The notes under the pieces are model-generated. The model saw only the letters and a list, made by a program, of their open reading frames with translations, was not told where the DNA came from and made no database searches. A program made the translations under genes and the position numbers. Source: Chinchilla lanigera (taxonomy: Eukaryota > Chordata > Mammalia > Rodentia > Chinchillidae). From it: a DNA stretch of 64,000 bases. The stretch spans positions 4,264,701-4,328,700 of the forward strand of contig NW_004955517.1 of the NCBI RefSeq assembly GCF_000276665.1, written 5' to 3'. Positions within the stretch are counted from its first letter, which is position 1, and every line of letters starts with the position of its first letter. Positions 1 to 10,619 of the stretch are shown here, piece after piece.

Positions 1-279
1 ATCTACATAACATCATCCTTCTAAGAGGAGTCAAGATGTAAGCAAAACACCGGGTACTAACTATGCTTCATACAGTGAGGTTCAGTTGTTGCGTTCTCCT
101 GAGCCCTGCTACGGCTGCAAGTGTCTTCCCCTAGAAACTGCTCAGGTTGCCAACGTGCTACTATGAAGAGGTGAGACTTTTAGGAGGTGATAGGGCCATG
201 AGGGTTCTTCCTTCCAGAATGGGGACGCTTCGCATAACACTTAGTTCACTTGCTCCTCATGACTTCCTACCCCAGCGCA

Positions 280-358
280 GTGGTGGCGAACCTACGGCAC
301 ACGCGTGCCTCCCCAGGCATCTGTATCACTGAAAGCTCTGAAAGGCTTGCCCCCACTC
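280..358. mobile_element. SPIN-like hAT MITE, degraded copy
   Basis: The left end reads CAGTGGTGGCGAACCT, and the right end is a diverged inverted copy (AGGCTTGCCCCCACTC). The interior block TATCACTGAAAGCTCTGAAAG is shared with the better-preserved 80-bp copy at 57167-57246, so the two belong to one family. The terminus and the 'aggttcgcc' end resemble non-autonomous SPIN hAT transposons, recalled rather than searched. No clear 8-bp target duplication is visible. The element carries no coding capacity. Confidence 0.55.
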
Positions 359-547
359 TCTAGAGCACACAGCAGTAAGGTCCTGTCCCGCAAGCAGACA
401 GAAGCTCTGTCCCTAGACAGCCAAGCCCGCCGGCACCTTGATCTTGGGCTTCCCAGCCCCTACCCCTGTGAGAACTTCCAATATTTATACATTATCCAGT
501 CTCAAGTAGTCTGTTACAGCAGCAGGAATAGTAAGACACCCCCAAAC
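359..547 (+). mobile_element. MLT1-type LTR fragment (ERVL-MaLR)
   Basis: The 3' half of an MLT1A-like LTR is recognisable from the block CCGGCACCTTGATCTTGGGC followed by a CTTCCCAGC...TGTGAGAA motif and a CCAGTCT...TGTTACAGCAGC ending, all in the expected order. The 5' half is missing, and the fragment abuts the SPIN-like MITE. It is an ancient solo LTR with no internal region. Confidence 0.75.
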
Positions 548-559
548 GACCACTAGGTT

Positions 560-1734
560 CTTTAACCAGGGCAGTGCATTGACACACTAACCTGCAGACA
601 TTTCTTAAATTTTGCATTTGCTGAGACAGGTCAAGGAAACCGCACCCTCTATTTTTTTCATGGGAGTAAATAATTGCTTCCACACAGATAAGAACCTTTG
701 GAATGGAAATTCACTAACCGGCCCTCCCCCACCACCATCACTACTACTCTTCTTATTTGGAGTTTGAAATCCACAAGGAGGACAGAGAAGCATTCTCTGG
801 GGAAAGAGGGAAGTAGTATGCCATTACCTTCCCAATACTGGGCAACGGGGCAACGGGGCAACGGGACCGAATAGAAATCGTACTACCCCTCTCTCCCGGA
901 GTATTCCAGAAAGCAGCCAAGCGAGTGTGTCAGGAGTGTGTGTTGTACAGCAGAAAGCCGAGGAAGTACAGACACGCCCGAATGCACGGGCTACGTGAAT
1001 CCAATCAAACACCTTGCGCTCAAATACTGGCCCAAAATGCAACACTTTTGGCTTGAGACAGAGGACGAACAGAGGCGCAAGCCATACAGATCCAAAATCA
1101 AATCTCTCCCTCAGTACTCAGAGTATGTTTCTCCTCTCAGTGAACAGGAGTGCTCTGAGGAGAGCAGACTAAGTGTCCCATGGGGATCTGCGGAGCTGGG
1201 ATTCTGTCTGGACACCTGCAGGCACTCCTGGAAGGAATGCAGCCCCCTCGGGGAAGCCAGACAATCTGCAGCGACAGGAAGCAACCGTGTCCGGCAGAGA
1301 TTCAGTCAGCAGGCCCTGCGGGTGGGACAGGGTGGCCTGGGTGATGAGTCCACAGGACACCAATTCGGCAAAGTCTCCTTCCTCGCCGGGTGCTCCGCTA
1401 ACCTTTCAGGCATTTCCTTTCTACTACTTCTTCATTAGGGTACTCTCAGGTGGAAGGGGACAGGACCGGCACAGCCAAGTAGCGAGCCCCTGCCTACCAA
1501 GAAGTTGCAGAATGTCGTGAGCTTCAGGTACATGAAAAGTACGAGGGCAAATAAAAGCCAAGCAGCAAAGACCCGTGATAGGGATGACAGGCTATCAGAA
1601 GCGGACGGGCTGTCACGAACCTCGAACCACAGGCAGGGCAACAGGAAACACTCCAAAGCACTGAGCACATGCAAGATTCCAGACCGCCCAGCGAGGCAGC
1701 CCTCAGCTCCAGCTGCAAAAGCAGCCAGGGCTTC
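560..1734. other. No recognisable gene or repeat
   Basis: About 1.2 kb in which I recognise no gene or repeat. Three tandem copies of CAACGGGG lie at 843-866. An open frame of 166 codons at 938-1438 (+) has low-complexity, non-domain-like translation and overlaps other open frames, so I treat it as chance. Confidence 0.4.
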
Positions 1735-1900
1735 AATTTTGTGTCTTAGTGAGCTGGACAGATCTGAACAAGTTAACCATATACTCTGTAACTCAGTTTA
1801 CTTCTACTGAGAAGTAACAGCACCACCCCTGCTTTCGGGAGTTGTTAGGAGGGTTAGATAGATTGTACGGTGCTGGGTATGAAACCTGGCACGTAGGAGA
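1735..1900 (+). repeat. MIR SINE
   Basis: The order TGTGTCTTAGTGAGCTGGAC, AACAAGTTAACC, CTCAGTTTAC, GTTGTTAGGAGGGTTAGAT and GCTGGGTATGAAACCTGGCA follows the MIR core and 3' half. This is an old, strongly diverged copy. Confidence 0.7.
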
Positions 1901-2094
1901 ACTGTGACTGCTGTTCTGAGCAAACCAGTGCAGGTTAGGACGTCAACTGCCTTTGCCACGTGCCTAGTTAAGCAGAAGACCGTGGCAGCTCCCCACAGAA
2001 CTAAACATACACTGACCGTATGGCCCAGAAGCTGCATTCTTGGGCATTTATATCAGAGAAAAAAGAACTCAGGTTGAATTAAAAACCTGGTCAC

Positions 2095-2470
2095 AAATGT
2101 TCTCAGTAGCTTCACTTGCAACAGCACCCTCTACATAAAACCCAAATGTCTTTCAAGAGATAAGTGGTTAAGCAAAGTGTGCTACAGCCACACCAAAGAA
2201 TACTACTCAGCAGTGAAAAAGATCAAATAACTTGGGATGGTCAAAGAAATTAAACTGAACGAAGTCAATCCCCCAAATCAATATACTACATAATTCTACT
2301 TATATAAAATTACTGAAATGATAAGAGATGTGCAGGTGACAGGAATGGGGATGGGAGAGGGAGGATATGTATCTACAGGGGAGTACCACACTGCAGTGGT
2401 AGTGTATGAATTTATACATGCAATGAATATGCACAGAACTACTCACATATAACATACCACGTACACAATG
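2095..2470 (+). mobile_element. L1M-type LINE-1 3' end
   Basis: The motif series AACCCAAATGTCTTTCAA, GTGGTTAAGCAAAG, AATACTACTCAGCAGTGAAAA and a weakly conserved 3' UTR matches the 3' end of old L1 elements in sense orientation. It is 5' truncated and lacks an open frame. Confidence 0.7.
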
Positions 2471-2474
2471 GCTG

Positions 2475-2925
2475 GATATAAAACTGAAGAAACCTCAATA
2501 ATATCTGTCAATCAACAATATTAATGTCCTGGCCTTGATATCATCTTATAGTTACACAGAAAGTAAAGCCATCTGTAGTGTCCCTGGTTAAGGGATACGT
2601 AAGACCCCTGGGGAAGAGTTTTTGACAAAGAGGGTCTGTTCCATTAAGAAGGAGATGATCCACTGCAGAGTCCAAAATGAGTCCTGTTTTATCCTCAAAA
2701 GAACTGCCAGCTCTGCAAGAAGCAGCACCCATTTGTACCTGTAAAAAGCAGGGAGAATGGTACAGCCTCTGCACACAGCAAGTCAGACCATGGAAACTAC
2801 AAGTAGGAATTAGCATCACAGAGGCAGGAAAAATAAACCAACTCTATCTGATCTGAAAAAAAAAAAAAAAACATATTTTAGCTGCCAGGTTCACAGGACA
2901 GTCCCACCATCCCACTGCCTGTGTA
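2475..2925. other. Unassigned; exon-like segment on minus strand considered
   Basis: No repeat is recognised here. On the minus strand a TTTTTACAG acceptor-like motif (about 2741-2733) precedes roughly 190 bases open in two frames. I see no convincing donor, so I do not call an exon. A short poly-A run lies at 2858-2872. Confidence 0.3.
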
Positions 2926-2927
2926 AA

Positions 2928-3103
2928 CACCACTGTGAAAGAAAACTGTACTGGACAGAGCCGTGGTCATCCGTGTACGTGTTGTTGATGACCGATTTCA
3001 CACAACTATAGCAGACCCACAGAGTTCCAACGAAGACACACAGAACCTAAAATATCTACTCCACCAGACACTTTCCAGAAAAGAATTGCCAACCCATGGA
3101 CTA
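2928..3103. mobile_element. Ancient hAT-type DNA transposon remnant
   Basis: The block runs AACTGTACTGGACAGAGCC, then ACAACTATAGCAGACCCAC, then CCTAAAATATCTACT, then CCAGAAAAGAATTGCCAACCC. This parallels, in order, a common mammalian repeat with 'gcctaaaatatttactatctggcc...' near one end. The exact family name is uncertain. Confidence 0.6.
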
Positions 3104-3104
3104 G

Positions 3105-4310
3105 ATAACCAAGCTCAGCAATTAGGTCAGCTAAGGCGATGAAGGCCTTCCATGGCCATTTGTGTCCTTGCCAATAAGATATAGCCACTGACAAAATGCC
3201 TTCCTCTCTGTCCCTGGGAATGCACAACTACCAGCAGATCCAAAGTCTGTGCCAGATGCATGTGACCGGCAGGGTGTGACTGGTGGTCACATGCCCATAG
3301 ACTAGCTGCAAGAGAAGCTGGAAACCTGAACACCCAGGCAAACACTGGGTTTTCTGGCAATCTGACCAGTAAAAGGTGTTAACTATTGTCAACATTTGCT
3401 AAGCCTGGACTTTTGTTTATTTTCATGTTCTGTTTTTCATTTTATCTTTTATACTACATTTTTATCCCTGGATTTTCTTAATTCTCTATAAGTTTTGCTA
3501 AGGCAAAGTAAGACCCAAACTCAGAGCTTCTTCAACTCTGAGTGTTTATGGAGGTAATTTTAAAAAGAAAAGGCAAAGCAAGCTGCCCTAATATTCTAAC
3601 AACTTCCAAGCTGCAAATGGGTTCCACGGACCATAAAGAAACACCTTTTCTCACTGGATTGACTTTAAGACAAATGGATGTTCTGTCTGTTCAAAGTAGG
3701 AGTCAAAAAATTCCAACAATGTCAGACTTACAAGGAGCTGAGACGAAACAGTTGTATTTCCAAGGATTATCTCATTCGAATCAGTCCTTCTAATCTTAAG
3801 AGCTCCGTAACTCTTAGATAAGGTCAGTCGCATTCCTAGCATCTTAACACACATCCAGGATTTCTAACTCATAGATTTCGTCCAGTTAACTAAACCAAAC
3901 TATTTCCAGTTTGGAAAGCCATGGAACAACTAATTGCAGGAAGTGAGAAAAAAGGCACACGTATCCTTAGTGCTGGAACTAAGTCTTACAAGGTCCAAGG
4001 TTGAGGCCCTTCAAAAACAGTTATCTCCAAGAATATATCAAAAACTCACAAAAGTTACGAATCACTCTTGAATTCCCTCCAGCAGCACTCTGCCCTTCCA
4101 TGGGATTACTTAGAGCACACAGTTCTTCTATCTCCCCAGAGGTGTAAGACTATGGTCACGTACTGGCTGCCCCATGCTTTAGAAAATGATACATGGATTT
4201 CTACGTAGGGGAGGCCATATCAGTTTCACACAAAGGTTTCATGAGGCACAAAAAAATGAAAGTAAAATTGTGGGAAATGATATTCAAAAACTAATGCTCA
4301 AAAGTTAACT
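3105..4310. other. No recognisable gene or repeat
   Basis: I recognise no repeat family or convincing exon. The short open frames on both strands overlap one another and show no domain-like composition. Confidence 0.4.
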
Positions 4311-4312
4311 TC

Positions 4313-4478
4313 AGCATACCTGTAGTCCCAGCAATGTGGGAGCCTGAAGCAGGAGGATCACAAGTTCAAGCACTGCCTGGTAACCTTGCGACTCAGGGAG
4401 ACCCTACCTTAAAAGAAAGAAAACAGGCTGGGAATACAGCTCATTGTGATGGCTCTGGGTCCAAACCCCAGGACAAAA
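4313..4478 (+). mobile_element. B1-ID dimeric SINE
   Basis: A B1 half (CCTGTAGTCCCAGCAATGTGG, then CAGGAGGATCACAAGTTCAAG, then AGGGAGACCC) is joined by an A-rich linker to an ID half (GGCTGGGAATACAGCTCATTG, then CTGGGTCCAAACCCCAGGAC). This chimeric structure is a 7SL/tRNA-Ala fusion known from several non-murid rodents. Confidence 0.8.
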
Positions 4479-4949
4479 CAAAATTCCTTTGAAGTTCAGC
4501 ATACTTGCCAAAAATGATTTCCCAGAGTGACAAGACAGAGACCTGGCATCACTGTATCAGCTCTAAGAACTCCAGGGCACATAATTAGCACCCAATTAGC
4601 TATTAATAACGTAATATTCACACATCTGCTGAAAGTCTGTATGTACACAGGATAATGTAAATGTGATCACAATTCTCATTCCCATGAGGAAGCTGTATAT
4701 ACACAATGTATTTGGTCGCACAGATGCCAAAGAAGAAGAAATCAAAAGGCTCACCTTTCCATTCTACAGGGTGTAAATGGAGTTCAGAGGGGAAAAAAAA
4801 AACTATATTCCACTCCATCTGCTAAAGTTAAATATTATAGTACACAATCTGACCATTTAACAAGCATTTGCTTATTGCCTACTATACGTGATCACTGTGA
4901 CAGAATACTTCAAAATGCTTCTAATAATGCCAGTGTATCAATAATAATC

Positions 4950-5073
4950 ACAAATACAGCCTTTATTATGTGTCAGGTACCATTCTAACCATTCTAAATA
5001 CATATGTCACTAAATTTACTATTTCATTTAATCCTCACCACCACTCTATGAGATAAATCCTACTGTTACCAAT
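4950..5073 (-). repeat. MIR SINE, antisense
   Basis: The plus strand reads TTATTATGTGTCAGGTACCA, then CATTTAATCCTCACCACCAC, then TCTATGAGATAAATCCTACT. This is the reverse complement of the MIR 3' half. It is cut at its right side by the LTR that begins at 5074. Confidence 0.8.
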
Positions 5074-5418
5074 TGTCTTAAGTTATTTTTCTTATTACTG
5101 AGACAAAATACCCAACACCCAAAGTTAAAAGAGGAAAGGTTTACTTGGCTTACAGCTTGTAGAGGCTTGTTTAAAGTGGGCTGGCTGACTCCAAGGCAGG
5201 GTGGCATGGCAGAGGGGCACTGGAGAGGAGAAACAGTTCATGGCAGGCAGAAGGCAGCAAGTGACAAGCAAAAATAGCAGCTCTTTTCTTTATGTCCTAT
5301 CCAGGCTACCTGCTCTTAGAGTAGATAGCACTCACACCCAGAACTATGCCAAACCCACCAGTGGGTTAATTTAGTAATCACACACCCTTAATTCTAGCTT
5401 CACACGTTCTAGATTCAG
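5074..5418 (+). mobile_element. ERVL-like solo LTR, 3'-truncated (family A)
   Basis: The element begins TGTCTTAAGTTATTTTTCTT. It shares with the copies at 28401, 42129, 49604, 54380, 58130 and 63941 the order 'gagacaaaatacccaacaccc', 'aggtttacttggct', 'ggctccaaggcagggt', 'acagttcatggcaggcaga'. The nested copy at 28401 has TG...CA ends and a 5-bp flank duplication, so I interpret the family as an LTR, probably ERVL (MT2/MLT2-like). Confidence 0.6.
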
Positions 5419-6554
5419 CCACCTCTGAAAGCAGAAAGTTTGTCTGCATTTTGCTCATGTCCAGAGACTTTGCCTGAGACTGAGATTCAAGGCAGTAGAC
5501 TGATTAATCTTGCCAAAGAAATTTCAAGTAGTGTAATGCTAAGGCAGTGGCATAGCTACTGTTGGGGGATTTTAGCCAGATCTATGTTGAAAATCAAGAG
5601 CAAAAAGCCCAGTAAAATGATTTAAAACATTTTGAGTTGGGTCCCAAAGGAAGCTTCAGGGGCTGGGGATTTAGCTCAGCAGGACTCCAGCCTTTGTGCC
5701 TCAAGGTTGCAATAGTGAAAGAACTTGCTTTGAGAAGAGAGCCCCAGGCACCATGTTGCAGAATGGCTGCTGCCTACAGAATCTGTTCCACATGACTGGA
5801 TTCAGAATACTCAGTGATTCAGGCACTCAAGCCCCACAGCAAAAGGAGAAGGAAGCCTGGCTACTGGTCCAGCTGGCAGGAGACCTTGGTGTCATCCATG
5901 TAGTACTAGTTTTAGGTCCATCCAGAATACAAGAGTTGTGGGGTCAGGAAGGCTTCCACCCAGATTTCAGAAGAAGGCCTGGGAGGCCAGGCAATGTGCC
6001 CCTGAGAAGGCAGTGTGTAAAGCTGTGAGTGTGAAGTCAAGAGTACAGCAGAGGCCCTAAAAGGTTGCAGTCACTAGGAGTGTGCATCCAAGGAAAGCTG
6101 CAAGGAATGAGCAGAGTTGGCCCAAGACAAAAGTGCTGGGAGCTACAACCACCAGCAGCACCATGGGGGAGCCACCCAAGCCTTTGGAGTTCATATCTTG
6201 CCACAGATTGCCTCCAATGCTGCACATGGAACTACAGGACTTAATGTTTGCCCTGCTGGATTCTGGACTTGCTTTGGTCCCACTCCTTTGTATCACCCTA
6301 TTTGTATGTTTTGGAATGGAAATGTCTACCTTTGGAATGGAAATGTCTGCCATTATATGTTAGAAGTATTTCACTTTCTTTTCATTTGTACAGGGCTCAC
6401 GGCTGAGAGTTTCCCTTAAATCTCAGAGGAGACTTTGGACTTGGACTCTTCAGCATTGCTGCAACTGTTAGGACTCTGGCACCTCTGGGAGATAGACAAA
6501 ATGCCTTTTGCATAAAGAAATGTACATAAGTCTTTGAGGGTCCCGGAGCAGAAA
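5419..6554 (+). mobile_element. MaLR internal region, 5'-truncated
   Basis: This segment is colinear with the internal region at 29073-30636. Shared blocks include 'ttgcc/ctgaga..atttcaag', 'ccacccagatttcagaaga', 'gtgcccctgagaaggcagt' and 'aatgtttgccctgctggatt'. The 3' part (GGAGACTTTGGACTTGGACT, CTGTTAGGACTCTGG) resembles THE1/MST-type internal sequence. A fragment of ID sequence (GGGGCTGGGGATTTAGCTCA) lies at about 5660. MaLR internal regions are non-coding, and no intact frame is present. An internal tandem 'tttggaatggaaatgtct' doublet lies at about 6310-6350. Confidence 0.75.
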
Positions 6555-7121
6555 GTTATGGTTTGGGTCTAGATGTCCCCTCATGCAGTCATAGGTAGGG
6601 CTTTTTGGAGGTGGCTGTATCCAGGGTTTGTGATGCTAGCATCCAAGATGCAACGCTGGGATTGATTCACAGTGTGATGCTAGGATTAAAGGTGGAAGTG
6701 CTACCAGGCCTAAGGGCAGGGTAGCCCGGATAAAATATGAGGGGCTGTGTTCGTAGTCCCATTACCTGCTTGCTGCTCACTGCCTCCTGCCTGCCCTACT
6801 TCTCTGCAGTGCCCTCTACCATGCCATCCTGCCTTGGAGCCACCCGACTATGAACAGAAACCTCTAGGTACAGTGACCCAAATAAACCTTTCCTAATTTA
6901 ACTTTGGAGATTCGATATTTTTGTTTGTTTTTTTGGATGCAGGGTCTCACTATGTAGTTCAGGCTGGCCTCAAATTCCCTTATGTGACCCAGGCTGGCCT
7001 CAAACTCACAGCAACCCTCCTGCCTCAACCTCCTGAGTACTGGGATTACAGGCGAGCGCCACCACACCTGGCCCTGGGTGTTGGATATTTTGTCTCAGCA
7101 ACCAAAACAGTAACTAACACA
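6555..7121 (+). mobile_element. MaLR 3' LTR (with nested B1)
   Basis: The LTR starts GTTATGGTTTGGGTCTAGATG and ends TCAGCAACC...CAGTAACTAACACA. It contains the family motifs GCCATCCTGCCTTGGAGCCA and CCAAATAAACCTTTCCT (polyadenylation signal near 6880). A minus-strand B1 at 6929-7076 splits it near the 3' end. Confidence 0.85.
6929..7076 (-). mobile_element. B1 SINE inside MaLR LTR
   Basis: The plus strand reads GGGTCTCACTATGTAGTTCA, then CAGGCTGGCCTCAAA twice, then CTGAGTACTGGGATTACAGG and CACCACACCTGGCCC. This is reverse-complement B1, and the doubled CAGGCTGGCCTCAAA reflects the internal B1 duplication. It interrupts the LTR, so it inserted later. Confidence 0.9.
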
Positions 7122-7124
7122 TCC

Positions 7125-8640
7125 ACCACTTTACAAAAGAGGGAAATGAGCTGCAAGTCCAGGTAATTGCCAAGGGTGACAGATGTGGCACAGCTAGGTT
7201 TCCTCCAAGGTCTTACATAGGACCCCAAACGGGTGGGTTTCTACAGGGCTGAGGAGGGGTCCTGAATATTTCCATCCATTTGCTGCTTTCACAGAGGTCC
7301 TGAGTAGAAGTCTCGCTTTCATCATTAACGATGATTTTTGACCAGATATTTCATCTCTGTATTATACATATTACCTCTCATTTCTAAATGAAAGTCCTAT
7401 TACTTTTTCTTCAGTCACAATTCCCACCCTCATCCCCTCTGTTGCTTCCCAAACCAAACATCTCACCCAGGAGCTACCGTCTGAGCACTCCTTATTTGAA
7501 ACTCTTGGGACCAGAACTTCAGATTTTGGATTTTTTTTTCAGACCGTGGAATAGTTTACAAACACATAATAAGATATCCTAGGGATGAGACCCAAGTCCA
7601 AACATGAAATAAATTTATGGCTCATATACACCTTATACACACAGCCCGAAGGTAGTGATTACACACAGCACTTTAGAGCACCTGTGTTTTCACTGCAACG
7701 CACCACACAAGTCAGGTCACCTGCAGGATTTTCCACTGTGGGGTCTTGTCAGCACTCAAAAAGTTTCCAATTTGGGATCATTTAGGACTGCACATTAGAG
7801 ATAATCAGTTGGTACTGCACTCCCCTTGGGCACAGAGAGCAGACTAGGTTTTTGTGTGGAATTTGGAAATACAAAGCGAGAACCCCATGCCATCACTCAA
7901 GAAGGGCCCAGTTTCCAGTGTAAGGGTGGGGAAAGGAGAAACACAGGACAGGAGCCTGGAACAGGAGAAATACCTTCTGATCACAAACCTGTGTCACTAT
8001 GACATATCCAAACAACTGCACATCTGGCTGTACACAAACCAACCAAACCAAAGCATCTGCAATCACATGAGACCCCTGAAGTTCTTCCTCCAGACTTGCA
8101 CGGACAGGGAGCAGGGCAGAGCCATCTCCTGGTCAGTTCACCTTCAGTGCATCTTCCGCTGACAGGAAATGTTACTCTCAGACAATAAATACACAGCATA
8201 GGGTGGGGCCCCTACTTTAGCTTGATGAAAACGTTGAATACTCACTATATTTTACAGATGTTACATGAGCACAATTAATCAAGATGGTACCTTCACTGTC
8301 AACCTCAAGTAAGAATTCTGTCTCTTGAAGAAAGTGGAAGAACAGGTGAGTATGTGAACATTCACAAACATCTACACAAGGCTTTGGGGCGGTTGAGACA
8401 GGGTCTTGCTAGGTCTAGACAAGGCTTTTAAACACAAAGAATATTTGAAAACATGGGGCCTGGCTTCAAGAAGCTTATGATTTCAGAAGGAAACAGAAAT
8501 CCTTGCAAAAGAAAGCTGAGAACATTTCACAACCACAGCATACGAGCAAAAGCTCTCGAAAACTCTGCAAATAAATGCTGCCTTAGCACTTCCGGGGAAT
8601 TCATTTTAGGGAAAGAAGAATATATGTTGAGATTTAGCTT
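7125..8640. other. Mostly unassigned; short B1 remnant
   Basis: Only a B1 fragment (about 8385-8412, minus; GAGACAGGGTCTTGCTAGG) is recognisable. An 85-base segment at about 8261-8345 is flanked by TTTTACAG and CAG|GTGAGTATG, matching splice consensus, but all three plus frames contain stops. It could only be a non-coding exon, or chance. Confidence 0.35.
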
Positions 8641-8644
8641 GAAA

Positions 8645-9010
8645 GATTTTCATCCCAACAATCATTATAACACCCCAAACTGTAAGCACCATGTATTTAA
8701 TAATAAAGGAATAAAAGCTAACTAAAATCATGGTATAAGCACTAAGTGAAACATTTCTCAGAGTCAATTCTAAAAGTTAGGACACATACAAAATAGATTA
8801 GCGAACAGGGTAGATTACAGAAGCACACAATGGAATGCATTTTCATTCTTAAAAACTGAACACAAAAATATATCAAGACATGCAAAGCAACGAGCTCAAA
8901 GGTTCATTTATTTTACCTGCAGTTAACTACAGTGAACACATGTAGTTCTGTATTCAGTGTTTTTCCAGTGATACCGTATTTCCCATGTTTATTTTCAATT
9001 ATGTAAATGT
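8645..9010 (+). mobile_element. Old LINE 3' end (L1M-like)
   Basis: The order ATCATTATAACACCCCAAAC, TATTTAATAATAAAGGAAT, AACTAAAATCATGGTA, AATGGAATGCATTTTCATTC and CAATTATGTAAATG tracks the 3' end of an old LINE ('...ccaataatagggg..ttatggta..ggaata..'). It is very diverged, with no coding content. Confidence 0.5.
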
Positions 9011-9034
9011 TTCAACAATGCCAAAATCAATAGC

Positions 9035-9450
9035 ATAAAAGAGCCCCACCCCATGTACTACCCACCAGCCTCACAAATTATAAGATTATCTAAAATTTCT
9101 TAAGGCAGTGTCATTTTGTTTGGAAATACATTGAATATCTGTCCAGATTACTATTTTGTTGTATTTTGTGAATTTCCTTGCTGACTTAGCTTATTCTTTC
9201 TGATAAAATTTTATTAAATATTATTTTATTTTATTAAATATTACTTTACTGATTTTGCCAAAAGTTAAGTAAAATATTAATTGTAGTAATAAAATGTTAA
9301 GCAATCATGAGCTTATGACCAATCTTGTTTCACAAATAACCCACATGCATACTTTTTCTGTATTATTTGAAGTGCATTTCAATTTTATTCACCCACAAAC
9401 ATAAAAGAGATGGGGCTTTATTGCTGCACCTATAAAGTCCTATTTTACAA
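9035..9450. mobile_element. Possible L1M 3' UTR-like remnant
   Basis: Motifs CCCCATGTACTACCCACCAG, CACAAATTATAAGATTATC and CCAATCTTGTTTCACA resemble an old L1-type 3' region. The stretch is AT-rich and includes a TTTTATTAAATATTA direct duplication near 9205-9243. The assignment is tentative. Confidence 0.4.
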
Positions 9451-10335
9451 CACTGTATCATTTCCAATTAAGATTCAGATCTCCAAATGCCGAGTGTCTG
9501 CTAACTCAATTAAATCTGGTTCCAAAGTACGCCCATACAGACTAGACTGCTTAGTATGTCTCATTTTTTAATCTACAGGTTTTCCTTACATCTCTCTTTT
9601 TCCTCTCTTGCAATTTATCCGTTACAGTCACCAAATCTCCAGTCTAAAATGTATCCATTGTTTCTCTGTAGTGTTTTCTGCCATCTTTCACTGTCCTCAG
9701 TATTTCCTACAAACTGGTACTGAACAAACTACATTGGTTGGTTGAAGAGTGCTTAACCACTAAGTGTTAAATCTCATGGCCAGATCCACCGACTCACGAA
9801 TCACGAAAAAAGGGCCACCTCCTATTTCTACCACTCTGTCTTCATTTTCAGCTATGTTTTCATAGAGTACATTCTCCACTGCTACAATCTCTGCTATCAA
9901 AAATGGCCCCAAGAAGCTAGAAAAGAAGCTAAGGGAGGAGGGGAAGGGAAAGAAAGCAATCGCAGTAGAAAAGAGCAGTGTTAAAGAAAAGATGGAAACA
10001 GACAACCTTAGAGCAGTTTTTACTTCTGAAAAGGCTGAGACCTGGTGAGCCAGAAGCAGGTCCTGGTGGCCTACAGGCTCTCCCAAGGAGAGAAAGGACA
10101 CCGGAGAACCAGGCTCCTGGTGCTCTTGCAGAAGGGGACTCTCCTTCCAACCAGTAACCACCTTCCCTCTCACCCTCCCCTCCTGCGAGCCAAAGATGTC
10201 AAACTGAATGCTGACTATAGTATGACATTGCTGTTTCTGGTAAACTAGGCACATTTTATAACCTTTTGGTGAATTTACTGAGAAAATTATTGGTGTTTCT
10301 GGGAAATTCTTCACATCCCACAACCATTTTTTACT
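9451..10335. other. Unassigned; minus-strand exon candidate within
   Basis: No repeat is recognised. A 187-codon minus frame spans 9760-10323. Its last ~44 codons (9893-9760) have a strong G-first codon pattern, read ...VVEIGGGPFFVIRESVDLAM..., and end in TAG. A pyrimidine-rich tract and a TAGCAG acceptor lie immediately upstream on the minus strand, and an AATAAA lies at 9422-9417. The upstream part of the frame translates the pyrimidine tract and looks non-coding. I do not recognise the peptide. See findings. Confidence 0.25.
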
Positions 10336-10337
10336 AT

Positions 10338-10489
10338 GAAAAGTTAGTTAAGGGGTGCTTCGGGAGACTCAGAGAGCATTATGGGTATTTCCATGATTTC
10401 TTATGGGGAAAAGTCTTGACATACAACCAACCTGAGTTACAACCAACCCTTGGGAACAGACTGAGTTTGTAAGTCAAGAGTCCACTGTA
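10338..10489 (-). mobile_element. Tc/mariner (Tigger-like) DNA transposon remnant
   Basis: The reverse complement reads CTCTTGACTTACAAACTCAG, CTGTTCCCAAGGGTTGGTTG and ATGTCAAGACTTTTCCCCAT. These resemble the 'cgaacttaatccgttcc...cccataagaaata' end of a mammalian mariner-superfamily repeat. The interior and the other terminus are not recognisable. Confidence 0.5.
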
Positions 10490-10618
10490 TTTTTTTTTTT
10501 CAAAGACAAAGCTTCACTGAATCACTGAGCTGAGAAGGCTGAGCCTGAACTTGAGATATTCCTCCCCAGGCTCCCAGAGTGCTGTGGTAGCAGGTGTATG
10601 CCAACGTGCCTGGCTTAA
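10490..10618 (-). mobile_element. Old B1 SINE
   Basis: The plus strand carries poly-T (10490-10500), then CAAAGACAAAGCTTCACTGA, CTCCCAGAGTGCTG and AGGTGTATGCCAACGTGCCTGGC. This is a diverged antisense B1 with its A-tail at the left. Confidence 0.7.
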
Positions 10619-10619
10619 T

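Noticed and set aside
938..1438. 166-codon plus-strand open frame
   Set aside because: Codon use is not biased, it overlaps other frames in different registers, and no splice sites or domain were seen.
2541..2741. Possible minus-strand exon (TTTTTACAG acceptor, two open frames)
   Set aside because: Two frames open at once gives no frame preference, and no good donor follows. I kept it only as a note.
3006..3360. Protein-like minus-strand translations with hydrophobic stretches
   Set aside because: The left part (to about 3103) is an ancient DNA transposon, and the open frames continue out of it without coding signs.
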